From Candidatus Peribacter sp. (GTDB lineage: Bacteria; Patescibacteriota; Gracilibacteria; Peribacterales; Peribacteraceae), in NCBI GenBank assembly GCA_018652955.1, contig JABIBA010000009.1, positions 1 to 64,000 of the forward strand: a stretch of 64,000 nt of DNA. The letters run 5' to 3'. Below the pieces are notes generated by a model, which saw only the letters and a program-made list of their open reading frames with translations, was not told the origin of the DNA and did no database searches. The first letter of the stretch is position 1. Each line of letters begins with the position of its first letter. Below are positions 1 through 9,430 of this stretch, piece after piece. Both the position numbers and the translations under genes were made by a program.

Positions 1-255
1 AAGCAAGGACAAGCAATTCGCATGAAGCTTAGTGATATCCCTTCACGTGGCCGAGCTACACAGGGTGTGATTGTTATGCGTCTCAAATCAAACGATAAAG
101 TAGCAACAATGAGTGTTGTTATGGAGGACAAAGAAGGAGAGGAGGCAGTGCTTGAAGCAGCTGGTGAAGGTCAAGAAGAGGAGCTTGAGGCAATTCTCAA
201 AGAAGAACGTCGTGTAAAACGAGCAGCGAGTGCTGGAAAGAAGAAAAGTGCATAA
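1..255 (+). CDS. gyrA: DNA gyrase subunit A, C-terminal fragment (truncated by window edge)
   Basis: Frame open from base 1 (KQGQAIRMKLSDIPSRGRATQGVIVMRLKSNDKVATMSVV), typical GyrA beta-pinwheel tail plus acidic/basic extension. Confidence 0.85.
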   Translation, partial: KQGQAIRMKLSDIPSRGRATQGVIVMRLKSNDKVATMSVVMEDKEGEEAVLEAAGEGQEEELEAILKEERRVKRAASAGKKKSA

Positions 256-308
256 TAAGACTACTTATTCTTGCATCTGAGCTTAAATTCCCTAAAATCC
301 TCTCACTC

Positions 309-527
309 ATGAAACCTGGAATCCACGCGGAAATACATCAAAAGGCCAAAGCTACATGTTCTTCATGTGATTCTGTTTTCGAGATTCCTACCACAGTAGA
401 GTCTATTACTGTTGAAAAGTGCCGAAACTGCCACCCTGTATACACAGGTAAAGAGCAGCAGGCAGCTTCTGGAGGACGTGTAGAGCGATTCCGCAAGCGA
501 ATGGCCGCTCAGAAGAAGGACAAATAA
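309..527 (+). CDS. rpmE: 50S ribosomal protein L31 (Cys-containing form)
   Basis: MKPGIHAEIHQKAKATCSSCDSVFEI...CRNCHPVYTGKEQ; two CxxC pairs and HPVYTGK motif. Confidence 0.95.
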   Translation: MKPGIHAEIHQKAKATCSSCDSVFEIPTTVESITVEKCRNCHPVYTGKEQQAASGGRVERFRKRMAAQKKDK

Positions 528-561
528 GAGTTTCTCTGACTATTGCTGCTATCTAGATTGG

Positions 562-588
562 ATGGCACTCTTTGCTAAAGAGTGCTAA
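562..588. promoter_or_regulatory. CIRCE operator (HrcA binding site) upstream of hrcA
   Basis: ATGGCACTC-N9-GAGTGCTAA inverted repeat, close to consensus TTAGCACTC-N9-GAGTGCTAA, 9 nt before hrcA ATG. Confidence 0.9.
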
Positions 589-597
589 AATATACAT

Positions 598-1308
598 ATG
601 AACGAACGTCAATCACGGCTTCTAGAGGCCATAATCGATCAGTTCATCCTGAGTGCTTCGCCAATAGGTAGCAAGAAGCTTTTGGAGTCTGGAACGTTTG
701 ATTGTAGTAGTGCGACTATTCGAAACGAAATGGGCCAATTGGAGGATGAGGGGTACCTAGAACAGCCTCATATCTCTGCTGGACGTATCCCAACAGCATT
801 AGGGTACCGAATGTATGTACGAGAGCAGATGAAGCCTAATAGCCAAGAGGCGTTAGTACGGAAGCGATTCGCCACACTCAAAGATCAATATCTTATGAAG
901 AAAGACCAAGAGAAGGCTTACGAAGCTGTATCTTTGCTGACTCATATGATCCCCAACATTGCCTTTGCCACGGTTCCTCATAAGGAGCGTGTGTACTATT
1001 TGGGCCTCAGTAATGTTTTGAAGCAGCCAGAGATACAGGCGGATCCTGTTATGGCTTCTGGTATTGCAGAAGTATTAGAAGATCATCTGACGACTATGCT
1101 TGAGAAGATCGAAGTTGATGATCAAGTAAGATATTACATCGGAGAAGAGAATATTTTAGAACAAATTCATAGTTGTAGCTTGATGGTTACTAATTATCAG
1201 ATGAGAGACTTTGAGGGAGTTATAGGTATACTTGGTCCAATGCGTATGGATTATGGATATAACACTGTGGCTCTAGATCTTATTACTGACATGATGAAAT
1301 CTGCGTAA
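598..1308 (+). CDS. hrcA: Heat-inducible transcription repressor HrcA (short, 236 aa)
   Basis: N-terminal winged helix (RQSRLLEAIIDQFILSASPIGSKKLLE...SSATIRNEMGQLEDEGYLEQPHISAGRIPT) typical of HrcA; CIRCE upstream. Confidence 0.92.
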   Translation: MNERQSRLLEAIIDQFILSASPIGSKKLLESGTFDCSSATIRNEMGQLEDEGYLEQPHISAGRIPTALGYRMYVREQMKPNSQEALVRKRFATLKDQYLMKKDQEKAYEAVSLLTHMIPNIAFATVPHKERVYYLGLSNVLKQPEIQADPVMASGIAEVLEDHLTTMLEKIEVDDQVRYYIGEENILEQIHSCSLMVTNYQMRDFEGVIGILGPMRMDYGYNTVALDLITDMMKSA

Positions 1309-1309
1309 C

Positions 1310-3985
1310 ATGAAAGAAACACTACTCTATATTCGGGCACCAAAAGAAAACGAAGAACGCGGTCCTCTGTATGCGGAGTCTGCAATTGCTGCTATTCACT
1401 CTCTTAAGGGTGCAGATGTTCCAGTATCTCTGGAGATTGGAATGGGGCACGATAGCAAGATTGGTTTTTTTGTAAGAGCTGCTCGAGGTGCTGTGCGACT
1501 CACAGAGTCTCAGCTCTATGCACAGTATCCAGAAATTGATATCGAATATCTCAAAGAAGATCCGTTTGCTGTAGCAGAAGGGGAGCAGGTTGTTTCTATG
1601 GATCTTGTTCTTACCGACCCTGAAGTATTTCCTATCAAGCGTCATCCACAGTTCGATGACATGCTTACACGTGTAAACGTAGATCCTATTGCAGGCATTA
1701 CTTCTACACTTGCGCACTATAGCGTGCCAGGAATGCGCGGACATGTAGGAATTGTTATCAAGCCTCTAACTGGAAGTTTCCGTAGAAGGTCTTTGCGGTT
1801 TTTACCACTGCTTACTAAAGGTCTTTCTTCTATCTCCGTAAAACATGCACAACTCTTTACTCGAGTGCAACTTGCGCGCGGTTGGAAGCGTTTGCTGTAC
1901 TTGCCTTTAGCATTTTTCTTGGGAGGATTTCGAGCATGGCCTGGAGTATCGAAGTTTGCTGGGAAGAGCTTGGCTGCTATTGAGTCCGATTCGTACGATC
2001 CAGATCTTCAAGAAGAACAGCAAGCATCAATGCGATCTCATGACCGTGAAGATTCTATTTCTGCAGCTGCAGATAAGGTAAATCGACTCATGTTTACCTG
2101 TAATATTCGTATTAGTGTTATAGCTCCCGCAGGGCATGAGGAAGAGGCTAAAGAAAAACTCAAAGAGATTGCAGGAAGCTTTAGGCAATTTGCCTTACCA
2201 CAGTGCAATGCATTTGGACCGCGGAAAATCCGATCATCAGATACTGTAAACCACGGATTTATCGAACAGCCCTATATTCTTTCTGTAGAAGAGATCGCTA
2301 CTCTTTGGCACATGCCTACGATTTTGGTGCAGACACCGAATATTGACTGGGTAGTCAGCAAGAAGCTTGAGCCACCAAACAACCTTCCGCTAGCAGACAA
2401 AGAGCCTGATCTTACGGTTCTTGGTGAAGCAGTGTTCCGTGGCCAGCGTCATAAGTTTGGTATTCGACCTGATGATAGGCGTCGACATATCTACACGATT
2501 GGAAAAACAGGTATGGGTAAATCTACTATCTTAGAGAATATGATTTATTCTGATATTCACTCCGGTAAGGGTATTGCTGTTATCGACCCTCATGGAGATT
2601 TGATCGATGATATCCTGAGGTTTATTCCTAAAGAACGAAGTAACGATGTGATTCTTTTCGATCCATCGGATACAGACTTCCCACTATCGTTTAACGTATT
2701 GGATTGTGCAGATAAAGACCAACGTGTCCTTGTTGCCTCTGGGTTGATGAGTGTATTTACAAAGCTATGGCCTGATGCATTCTCTGGAAGAATGGAACAC
2801 ATCTTACGTAATACATTGCTCGCACTACTCGAGGCTGAAGGGCAGTCTATGCTTGGAATTATGCGGATCTTTGCCGATGATAGTTACCGCGCAAAGATCG
2901 TAGAAAAAGTATCTGACCCTATGGTTAAAAGTTTCTGGGAAGATGAATATGCGAGCTGGTCAGATAAGTACAGAACAGAAGCTATCGCTGCTATTCAAAA
3001 CAAAGTGGGACAGCTGCTTTCTACTCCACTGATTCGAAATATTGTCGGTCAGGTAAAGAGTCGTCTCGACGTACGTCATGCTATGGATACTGGGAAGATA
3101 ATCCTCGTAAACTTGAGTAAAGGAAAGCTTGGAGAAGACAGCTCTGCGTTTATTGGATCTATGCTTGTTACCAAGTTCCAGATCGATGCGATGAGTCGTG
3201 CAGACATTCCAGAAGAAGAGCGCAAAGACTTTTACCTTTACGTAGATGAGTTCCAGAACTTTGCGACAGAGAGCTTTGCTACTATTCTTTCTGAAGCGAG
3301 AAAGTATCGTCTCAACCTTACGATGGCAAACCAGTATGTGGCTCAGCTTCTTATTGGTGATAACAGTACCAAGCTTCGTGATGCTGTATTTGGAAACGTC
3401 GGAACAATGATTAGTTTCCAAGTAGGTTCTGATGATGCAGAGGTTTTGAGTCTACAATTTGAAGAGACTGTGACACCAAAAGACATTCTCAGTCTTCCAA
3501 AGTATCACGCCTATGCGAGACTCATGGTAAACGGAATGACGAACTTACCGTTTTCTGTCAGTACACTTCCGCCACCAGAGTTTGAGCAAGATGCTGGACG
3601 TGTAGATCTTATCCGTAAACTTTCACGCGAGCGTTATGCAGAGAAGCGAGAGGTGGTAGAGGACAAGATTAATAAATGGTCTGCGCAAGCTGCCGAAGGA
3701 AAGAACGAGGCTAAGAAAGATGCAAAGGCAAAAGAAAAAGCTGATGACGAACTCAAGAAAGCACGCAAGAAGGGGATGAAGATTGAAGAGTATCGCGCAT
3801 GGCGTGACAGAGAAATGTGGCTCAATGATTTTAATATGCTGCGCAAACAAGATCTTCTGGAAGCAAACTTAGATGATGCTCAGAAGAAAGAGATGGCAGA
3901 GCTAACAAAGAAGCTGGAAACATCTGGTGGCGTACCGGAAATCAGCAAAACGCTTCAGGCAGAGATCGATAAGAAGAAGGCTTAG
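1310..3985 (+). CDS. VirD4/TraG/TraD-like type IV secretion/conjugation ATPase
   Basis: Walker A GKTGMGKSTILENM, GIAVIDPHGDLIDDIL, YVDEFQNFATESFATILSEARKYRLNLTMANQY typical of VirD4-like coupling ATPases. Confidence 0.85.
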   Translation: MKETLLYIRAPKENEERGPLYAESAIAAIHSLKGADVPVSLEIGMGHDSKIGFFVRAARGAVRLTESQLYAQYPEIDIEYLKEDPFAVAEGEQVVSMDLVLTDPEVFPIKRHPQFDDMLTRVNVDPIAGITSTLAHYSVPGMRGHVGIVIKPLTGSFRRRSLRFLPLLTKGLSSISVKHAQLFTRVQLARGWKRLLYLPLAFFLGGFRAWPGVSKFAGKSLAAIESDSYDPDLQEEQQASMRSHDREDSISAAADKVNRLMFTCNIRISVIAPAGHEEEAKEKLKEIAGSFRQFALPQCNAFGPRKIRSSDTVNHGFIEQPYILSVEEIATLWHMPTILVQTPNIDWVVSKKLEPPNNLPLADKEPDLTVLGEAVFRGQRHKFGIRPDDRRRHIYTIGKTGMGKSTILENMIYSDIHSGKGIAVIDPHGDLIDDILRFIPKERSNDVILFDPSDTDFPLSFNVLDCADKDQRVLVASGLMSVFTKLWPDAFSGRMEHILRNTLLALLEAEGQSMLGIMRIFADDSYRAKIVEKVSDPMVKSFWEDEYASWSDKYRTEAIAAIQNKVGQLLSTPLIRNIVGQVKSRLDVRHAMDTGKIILVNLSKGKLGEDSSAFIGSMLVTKFQIDAMSRADIPEEERKDFYLYVDEFQNFATESFATILSEARKYRLNLTMANQYVAQLLIGDNSTKLRDAVFGNVGTMISFQVGSDDAEVLSLQFEETVTPKDILSLPKYHAYARLMVNGMTNLPFSVSTLPPPEFEQDAGRVDLIRKLSRERYAEKREVVEDKINKWSAQAAEGKNEAKKDAKAKEKADDELKKARKKGMKIEEYRAWRDREMWLNDFNMLRKQDLLEANLDDAQKKEMAELTKKLETSGGVPEISKTLQAEIDKKKA

Positions 3986-4368
3986 TAACTACGAGGCTCA
4001 CCGTAATCACACTTGGTGTAGCGAGTGCGCGGAGCTATTTTGCGGTTGTAATCATCGTACTGACAATCTGAGTAGTTTAGGTTGTCTCCGTAGGATGATA
4101 CTCTTCGATAGTAGTTTTTTGGTTTTCCTCCTCCTGGGTGGTTGTCTGGACGGTTGCCTTCTACATAACTATAGACCACGCAGTCACCTAAGAAGTTTTT
4201 GATCTTACATTCAAATCCTGGGTAACGCGTAACATCGAGACCGCGGTAAGGGTTTTCCCACTTTATAACTCTTGGAACCCAGTCCCAGCTCATAGCATTT
4301 GCTTGAGCAGGTACAGTGAGACTTGCAGCACATAGGCAGGCAGCCAAAAATGAAGGAAATCGCTTCAT
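3982..4368 (-). CDS. Small secreted protein with YPG-x-x-C motif
   Basis: Signal peptide (MKRFPSFLAACLCAASLTVPAQANA), motif RYPGFECKIKNFLGDCVVYSY; start set at second Met. Confidence 0.6.
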   Translation of the reverse strand: MKRFPSFLAACLCAASLTVPAQANAMSWDWVPRVIKWENPYRGLDVTRYPGFECKIKNFLGDCVVYSYVEGNRPDNHPGGGKPKNYYRRVSSYGDNLNYSDCQYDDYNRKIAPRTRYTKCDYGEPRSY

Positions 4369-4403
4369 ATAGCGCAATATCCTAAGTTTTAGGTCAAGTT
4401 ATG

Positions 4404-5288
4404 TCAACGAACTAGTGCCTCTTTTTGAAGTACGAGATTTCGCTGATAGGCGCAGTCTTTGCTGCAGGTTTGGCGATCCATGGATTTGATGCATCGTACA
4501 CACATCATTCCAGGCTTTTGACAGTGCTCACAGCTGATATGCTGGTCTCCTGGATCTCCACAGTGTGGACAGAGCCCGTAGCGCTCTGAGGGCTTTAGGT
4601 CTTCATTTACGGCTACTCTGTGGTCGAATACGAAGCATTCTCCCTTCCACTTCTTCTGAGGCCTTTCTTTCATATATCGCAAGATTCCTCCATCGAGCTG
4701 GAATACGTTCTCATATCCCTGTCTTTCCATCTCTAGACAGGCCTTTTCACAGCGAATACCGCCTGTGCAGTACATAAGTACTTTCTTATCTTTAGGAATA
4801 TCACATTTTTCTACGTATTCAGAGAATTCTTGGAATGTACGTAGACTTGGGTCTATTGCTCCTTCAAACATGCCAATTTCGGTTTCGTAGGTGTTTCTTG
4901 TATCAAGAACCACTACATCTTCTTCTTCCATCATACGATCCCACTCTTCTGGCGGAATGTGATTATGTTTGCCGTGAGGGATAATCTCGGTGTCTCCAAG
5001 GCTTACAATCTCATTGCGAATCTTCACAAACCATCTCTTAAACGGCTGATCATCAGAAAAAGAGTCCTTAAAGACAATTTCTCCAAAGCATGATTCTAGT
5101 TTTTGCTTCCAGATGTTCAAGATCTCTTCGGTTTCTGCAGCCACTGTTCCATTGAGTCCTTCTGTTCCTACAAGGACAAGGCCTGTCATTCCTATTTCTT
5201 CTCCAAATGCAAAAAGCTCATCGCGCATGCGTTGTGTCTCTTCTGGTAGAAGAGGAGTGAACTTGTAATGAGCTGATATATAGAACAT
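4404..5288 (-). CDS. trhO: tRNA uridine(34) hydroxylase, rhodanese-domain family (TrhO/YceA/UPF0176)
   Basis: Rhodanese CTGGIRCEKA active site, GTEGLNGT motif, C-terminal Cys-rich zinc-like region. Confidence 0.9.
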   Translation of the reverse strand: MFYISAHYKFTPLLPEETQRMRDELFAFGEEIGMTGLVLVGTEGLNGTVAAETEEILNIWKQKLESCFGEIVFKDSFSDDQPFKRWFVKIRNEIVSLGDTEIIPHGKHNHIPPEEWDRMMEEEDVVVLDTRNTYETEIGMFEGAIDPSLRTFQEFSEYVEKCDIPKDKKVLMYCTGGIRCEKACLEMERQGYENVFQLDGGILRYMKERPQKKWKGECFVFDHRVAVNEDLKPSERYGLCPHCGDPGDQHISCEHCQKPGMMCVRCIKSMDRQTCSKDCAYQRNLVLQKEALVR

Positions 5289-5384
5289 GTGCCTATCATA
5301 GTCACCTCACTGAGCTTTTGAAAAGAAGTTTTCTAGTAAAAAAAGCCCCTTACGGGACTCTTTTTACAACCTTCCTCAGTCTAA

Positions 5385-6008
5385 TCAGTATCGAAAGTAA
5401 GTGGAGCTGCAATCGCTACCCGTACAAAAGAATCGGGTGTGCTCGTAATCTTCATGTTCATCATCATCGTTCCAGTAGTTCCAGTAATCTTCGTCTTCGT
5501 CGTAGTAATCGTTATCGTCATCGTCTTCGTAGTAGTCATCGTTTTCGTAGCGGTAACGATTGTAGGTGTCGTCATCCTCGTCGTAGTACCAACGCCATGC
5601 ACCTCTATCTTCGTCATCATCATCTCCGTAGAAGTGGTTGTAGGCATCGTCATCATCATCGATGTAGTCGTTATCGTCATCGTCTTCTTCGTACCTATAG
5701 GCTCGGTAATAGTTGTTGCGGTTGTTTGCTCGGTTGTCCCAGATATTTTGCGTTGTAGACTGCGCATTAAACATTGCACGGAATGGATACGTCTGACGGT
5801 TACCGTAGAGGCTACGCGACTGTGTTCCATATGACCCGTTGAGGTAATAAGGGTTCTGTGTTTGGTAACTTAGACAAGAGCCTGAGATATCTCTGTAGTG
5901 ACAGGTGTATCCAGGGTAGTAACTAGCAGCGTTCGCAACGCTCATTGGCAATAGGGACGCACTAATGAGTGCTGTTAGAGCCAATAATGGTAGAAGTTTC
6001 TTCTTCAT
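5385..6008 (-). CDS. Secreted Asp/Tyr-rich low-complexity protein
   Basis: Signal peptide MKKKLLPLLALTALISASLLPMSVANA then YPGYTCHYRDISGSCLSY and long D/Y/N-rich tract. Confidence 0.7.
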   Translation of the reverse strand: MKKKLLPLLALTALISASLLPMSVANAASYYPGYTCHYRDISGSCLSYQTQNPYYLNGSYGTQSRSLYGNRQTYPFRAMFNAQSTTQNIWDNRANNRNNYYRAYRYEEDDDDNDYIDDDDDAYNHFYGDDDDEDRGAWRWYYDEDDDTYNRYRYENDDYYEDDDDNDYYDEDEDYWNYWNDDDEHEDYEHTRFFCTGSDCSSTYFRY

Positions 6009-6073
6009 AATTTTTTTGGAAAGGGAACTAGCGTACGTCGACAGTTTTCCTTTGGCAATAGCTTGTTGAGTAC

Positions 6074-6099
6074 AAAAAAAGATCGATACAAGATCGACC
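6074..6099 (-). terminator. Intrinsic terminator ending the candidate ncRNA on the minus strand
   Basis: Minus strand GGTCGA-tcttgta-TCGATC followed by TTTTTTT. Confidence 0.65.
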
Positions 6100-6745
6100 T
6101 TTTTGTGTTTGTGTTACTCAGTTGACTATCAGAGTCGGGGGGTTGGAGGTTGACCCTGAGTCGGTAGAGACAAAGTGAGAGCAGGCACTCTCTACTTACT
6201 GCCAAGCTACGGTCGCTTGTTTATACTCGCGACCAGACGAGACCTCTGGAACTGGCTCCAAGACAAGGGCAAGCCCAAGGGAACCAAAGAGAATTGTGGT
6301 TGCATCATCCGAAATCGCCTAGGGTTTCAGTGATGTCTACGCTTAGCAGAGAGGACGCTCAGCACGTGTGGCGCGACTAACGCCTTGCCACGTTTCAAAG
6401 AAGTGGTTGATCGGGAAGAACGTAACGCCGAGACGCGGTGTTGAGCGATCTCTCTGCGGGGGACTCTATGTGAGTCGTGCTGTGGTGTGAAGGATCTAAA
6501 TGGGTCGGGACCCCGGTGCTATGTTTGTTTCTGTGTTTGACTCCTTCTGTGTTTGTTTTTGGTCGGAGTCCCGACTGTTTGTGTGAAGTGCTCCTAGTTT
6601 GGGAGCGAGAGGGCGGTCCCTTAGAGCGGGACGAAGGCTGATGGACTTAGACCTCTTCTCGAGGTAACGATCTGCCCTTTGCAAATCATCACATCGTACC
6701 GCGCTGACGATTTTGTGCAACTTTTCGGGGTCGCCCTAATCTGTG
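6080..6745 (-). ncRNA. Candidate large structured non-coding RNA, family not identified
   Basis: No credible ORF; multiple strong hairpins on minus strand (GGUCGC..GCGACC, GUAGAGA..UCUCUAC, GCUCC..GGAGC, ACCUC..GAGGU, GUCCC..GGGAC, 11-bp GUCGGGACUCC..GGGGUCCCGAC); TAAAAT -10-like box at 6750-6755 and U-tract terminator at the 3' end. Confidence 0.55.
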
Positions 6746-6868
6746 AATCATTTTATGCATACAAAATTTATACAATACTTAACATTGCAGTTTTTCCCTT
6801 TTGCATAAGTAAAAACAGTTATGTTTGTATAAAAAAGTATTACAACAGAAAAATGCTGTAATAATCTA

Positions 6869-7984
6869 CTAATATTCCATTCCCATCATCACACGATAGA
6901 CGATCTCTGCCATATCACCCCTCGTCAGCTGCTGGTTAGGATCAGAGAATGTGGATGGTAATCCACCAATCTTTGCGAGTGCAAAGACGTAGGGACGCCA
7001 CCATACTCCTAGGTGATCTTCTGGGTTTGTCTCTATGCCAAATGCTCCAACGACAATCTTTGCAGCTTCTGCAAAGTTTACAAAGTCTTCTGGCTTAAAG
7101 GTTCCGTTAGGGTATCCATCTATAATGTTGTCGTTCTTGGCAACGCATACGTAGTCTGCAAACCAATCGCTTTGGGATACATCGGTAAAGAGATCATTGG
7201 ATTCACAGGTTTCTATGGCGCTGCGTGCAAAGTTTGCTGCAACGATGATCTTCGTAAACTCAGCACGAGTAATGCGCTGGTCGGGCTTAAATGTATTGTC
7301 ATCGTATCCTTCTACAATCCCTTCATCCTTTACAAAGGAGATAGCAGCAAAGTTCCTATGCCCATTGGGGACATCAGTAAATCCTTCTGGTTCTAGTGGT
7401 TCTTCTGGCTCTCCTTCTCCTCCGCTAAATTGGCATGGGTTAACGATATAGGTAATAACGGTTTCACCTTCACAGCGAGGGAATCTGTCACCATTCTTAC
7501 AGCTATATGGTATGCAATCGATTGCAATGGGAGGTTCTACTACTGGAGGTTCCTCTGGAAGAGGGGGGATACTCGTTCCATCGTAATTATTGAGCCACTC
7601 AACGAGTGAATCGGTAGCTTGCGCTGTTCCAGAGCAAAGTCCTGTGTGATATTGGCCTTCGGACTCGTAAGCAAAGATAATAACAGGTTCATTGAGCTGA
7701 AAATCTATTCCACATGCAGCGCTATCGAGTGCAGTGGCTATATCTGCAAGTGCGTCCGCTTGTCCTTTCCATACTTTTTCTACTGATACGGAGTAGTGCT
7801 TTAGTCCGTCTTTCTCAAATCCTACCTCTATTGGCACTCCTTGAATTACGAGGTCTGAGTTGTTGTAGTAGGAAGATTGCCTTTCATCCTCATCCTCGTA
7901 GTACATGCATGAACAAGCGTATGCACTCTGGGGGGAGACCAAAGGAGCTAATATCAAAGCGGCAAGTAGAGAGAGCTTTCTCAT
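6869..7984 (-). CDS. Secreted protein with N-terminal CxC (TIMP/NTR-like) region and C-terminal SLH domains
   Basis: Signal peptide then ACSCMYYED...VEKVWKGQ; FTDVPNGHRNFAAISFVKDEGIVEGYDDNTFKPDQRITRAEFTKI and second SLH copy. Confidence 0.8.
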   Translation of the reverse strand: MRKLSLLAALILAPLVSPQSAYACSCMYYEDEDERQSSYYNNSDLVIQGVPIEVGFEKDGLKHYSVSVEKVWKGQADALADIATALDSAACGIDFQLNEPVIIFAYESEGQYHTGLCSGTAQATDSLVEWLNNYDGTSIPPLPEEPPVVEPPIAIDCIPYSCKNGDRFPRCEGETVITYIVNPCQFSGGEGEPEEPLEPEGFTDVPNGHRNFAAISFVKDEGIVEGYDDNTFKPDQRITRAEFTKIIVAANFARSAIETCESNDLFTDVSQSDWFADYVCVAKNDNIIDGYPNGTFKPEDFVNFAEAAKIVVGAFGIETNPEDHLGVWWRPYVFALAKIGGLPSTFSDPNQQLTRGDMAEIVYRVMMGMEY

Positions 7985-8043
7985 AGAAATGACCGAACCA
8001 GTATAGCGTAAAAACCTCTCGTCAACAGGGGTCTTGAGGGTTT

Positions 8044-9312
8044 TTACTGCCAGTTTTCAGGCGTAATTCCAGGGCAGGGGAAGCTCTGACAGAGTTCTTC
8101 TACTTCACCGGCTATACGCTTAAGAACTGCTTCGTCGGATGCGTTGTCGATTGCTTCGCTCATCCAATCTCCAAGCTTAGCCATCTCATCTTCTTTCATA
8201 CCACGAGAAGTGATCGCTGGAGTTCCAATACGAACACCTGAAGGCTTAAATGGTGGGTTTGGATCGAACGGAACAGTGTTGCAGTTGGTAACAATACCTG
8301 CAGTATCGAGAGCTTTAGCAGCGTCACGACCGGAGATACCTTTAGAGGCTTGTGTTTCAAACAAGATCAAGTGGTTATCTGTTCCTCCTGTTACGAGACG
8401 GAAACCGTGACTGTTTAATTTCTCTGCTAGTGCCTTTGCGTTTGCCACAATCTGAGCTGCGTACGCCTTAAACTCTGGTGTCTGAGATTCCTTAAGGGCA
8501 ACAGCGATTGCTGCTGTCGTGTTGTTGTGTGGACCCCCTTGAAGTCCTGGCATGATTGCTTTGTCGATCTTCTCTGCATGTTCTTCCTTGCAGACAATAA
8601 GAGCACCACGAGGTCCGCGGAGAGTTTTATGTGATGTCGTAATACCAGTGTCTGCCATTGGGTATGGGCTTGGGTGTACTCCTCCTGCGATAAGTCCTGT
8701 GATATGTGAAGTGTCTGCGTGGAAGTACGCACCAACTTCGTCACAGATTTCACGGAACTTCGTCCAGTCAATTGTTCGTGGGTATGCGGTGTACCCTGCA
8801 ATGATCATCTTTGGCTTTACTTCTCTTGCTTGCTCTAGAATTTTGTCGTAGTTCAGAAGCTCTGTCTCTTGGTCGAGTTCGTATGGAGAAGAGTGATAGG
8901 TTTTTCCAGAGAAGTTAACCTTCCAACCGTGCGTTAGGTGACCTCCGTGAGGAAGAGCGAGTCCCATAATCGTATCTCCATGTTCGAGTACTGCGTGGTA
9001 GACCGCCATGTTGGCAGGACTTCCAGAGTACGGCTGCACGTTTGCGTGTGGCATGTTAAATACTTCTTTTGCTCTTTCTATAGCAAGAAGCTCTACTTCA
9101 TCAACAACCTGCTGACCTTCGTAGTATCTCTTCTTTGCGTATCCTTCTGAATATTTATTCGTTAGACACGAACCTGTCGCTTCCATAACGGCATGTGACG
9201 CGTAGTTCTCGGATGGAATCAACCGCATCTTGTCCCACTCACGTTTTTCTTCAGTGATAATGAGATCGCGGATAGTAGGGTCAGTGTCTTTAAGGGCTGG
9301 GAGGTATGTCAT
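8044..9312 (-). CDS. glyA: Serine hydroxymethyltransferase
   Basis: MIPSENYAS, NVQPYSGSPANMAVY, TSHKTLRGPRGALI; start placed at MTYLPAL. Confidence 0.97.
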   Translation of the reverse strand: MTYLPALKDTDPTIRDLIITEEKREWDKMRLIPSENYASHAVMEATGSCLTNKYSEGYAKKRYYEGQQVVDEVELLAIERAKEVFNMPHANVQPYSGSPANMAVYHAVLEHGDTIMGLALPHGGHLTHGWKVNFSGKTYHSSPYELDQETELLNYDKILEQAREVKPKMIIAGYTAYPRTIDWTKFREICDEVGAYFHADTSHITGLIAGGVHPSPYPMADTGITTSHKTLRGPRGALIVCKEEHAEKIDKAIMPGLQGGPHNNTTAAIAVALKESQTPEFKAYAAQIVANAKALAEKLNSHGFRLVTGGTDNHLILFETQASKGISGRDAAKALDTAGIVTNCNTVPFDPNPPFKPSGVRIGTPAITSRGMKEDEMAKLGDWMSEAIDNASDEAVLKRIAGEVEELCQSFPCPGITPENWQ

Positions 9313-9430
9313 AGTGGAGGGGGAACGAGATTGTCGCAAAGCAGTGGTCCGGGCATTGTCTACCGCGGATTCCGTTGTGCCTTTTTCTGGGCGTGTTGTC
9401 TTGTTTGCATGGTGATAGTAGCATCATTTC

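Noticed and set aside
1322-1744. Antisense ORFs inside long genes (e.g. 1322..1744 -, 2960..3421 -, 54981..55658 +, 33508..34242 +)
   Set aside because: Fully overlapped by clearly conserved genes on the opposite strand and lacking recognisable domains
5439-5834. Plus-strand 131-aa ORF of Val/Ile-rich sequence (and 5318..5758 +, 5381..5830 -)
   Set aside because: Out-of-frame or antisense shadows of the GAT/GAC-rich Asp tract of the 5385-6008 minus gene; low complexity explains the open frames
6496-6720. 74-aa minus ORF in the non-coding region
   Set aside because: Composition not protein-like; region is dominated by hairpins and better explained as structured RNA
6080-6745. Assignment as RNase P RNA or tmRNA
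   Set aside because: A weak CR-I-like stretch (GAGGUCUAAGUCCAU) exists on the minus strand, but no matching CR-V, no J11/12-like GGUAA..., no T-loop or tag ORF could be found, so a named call is not supported
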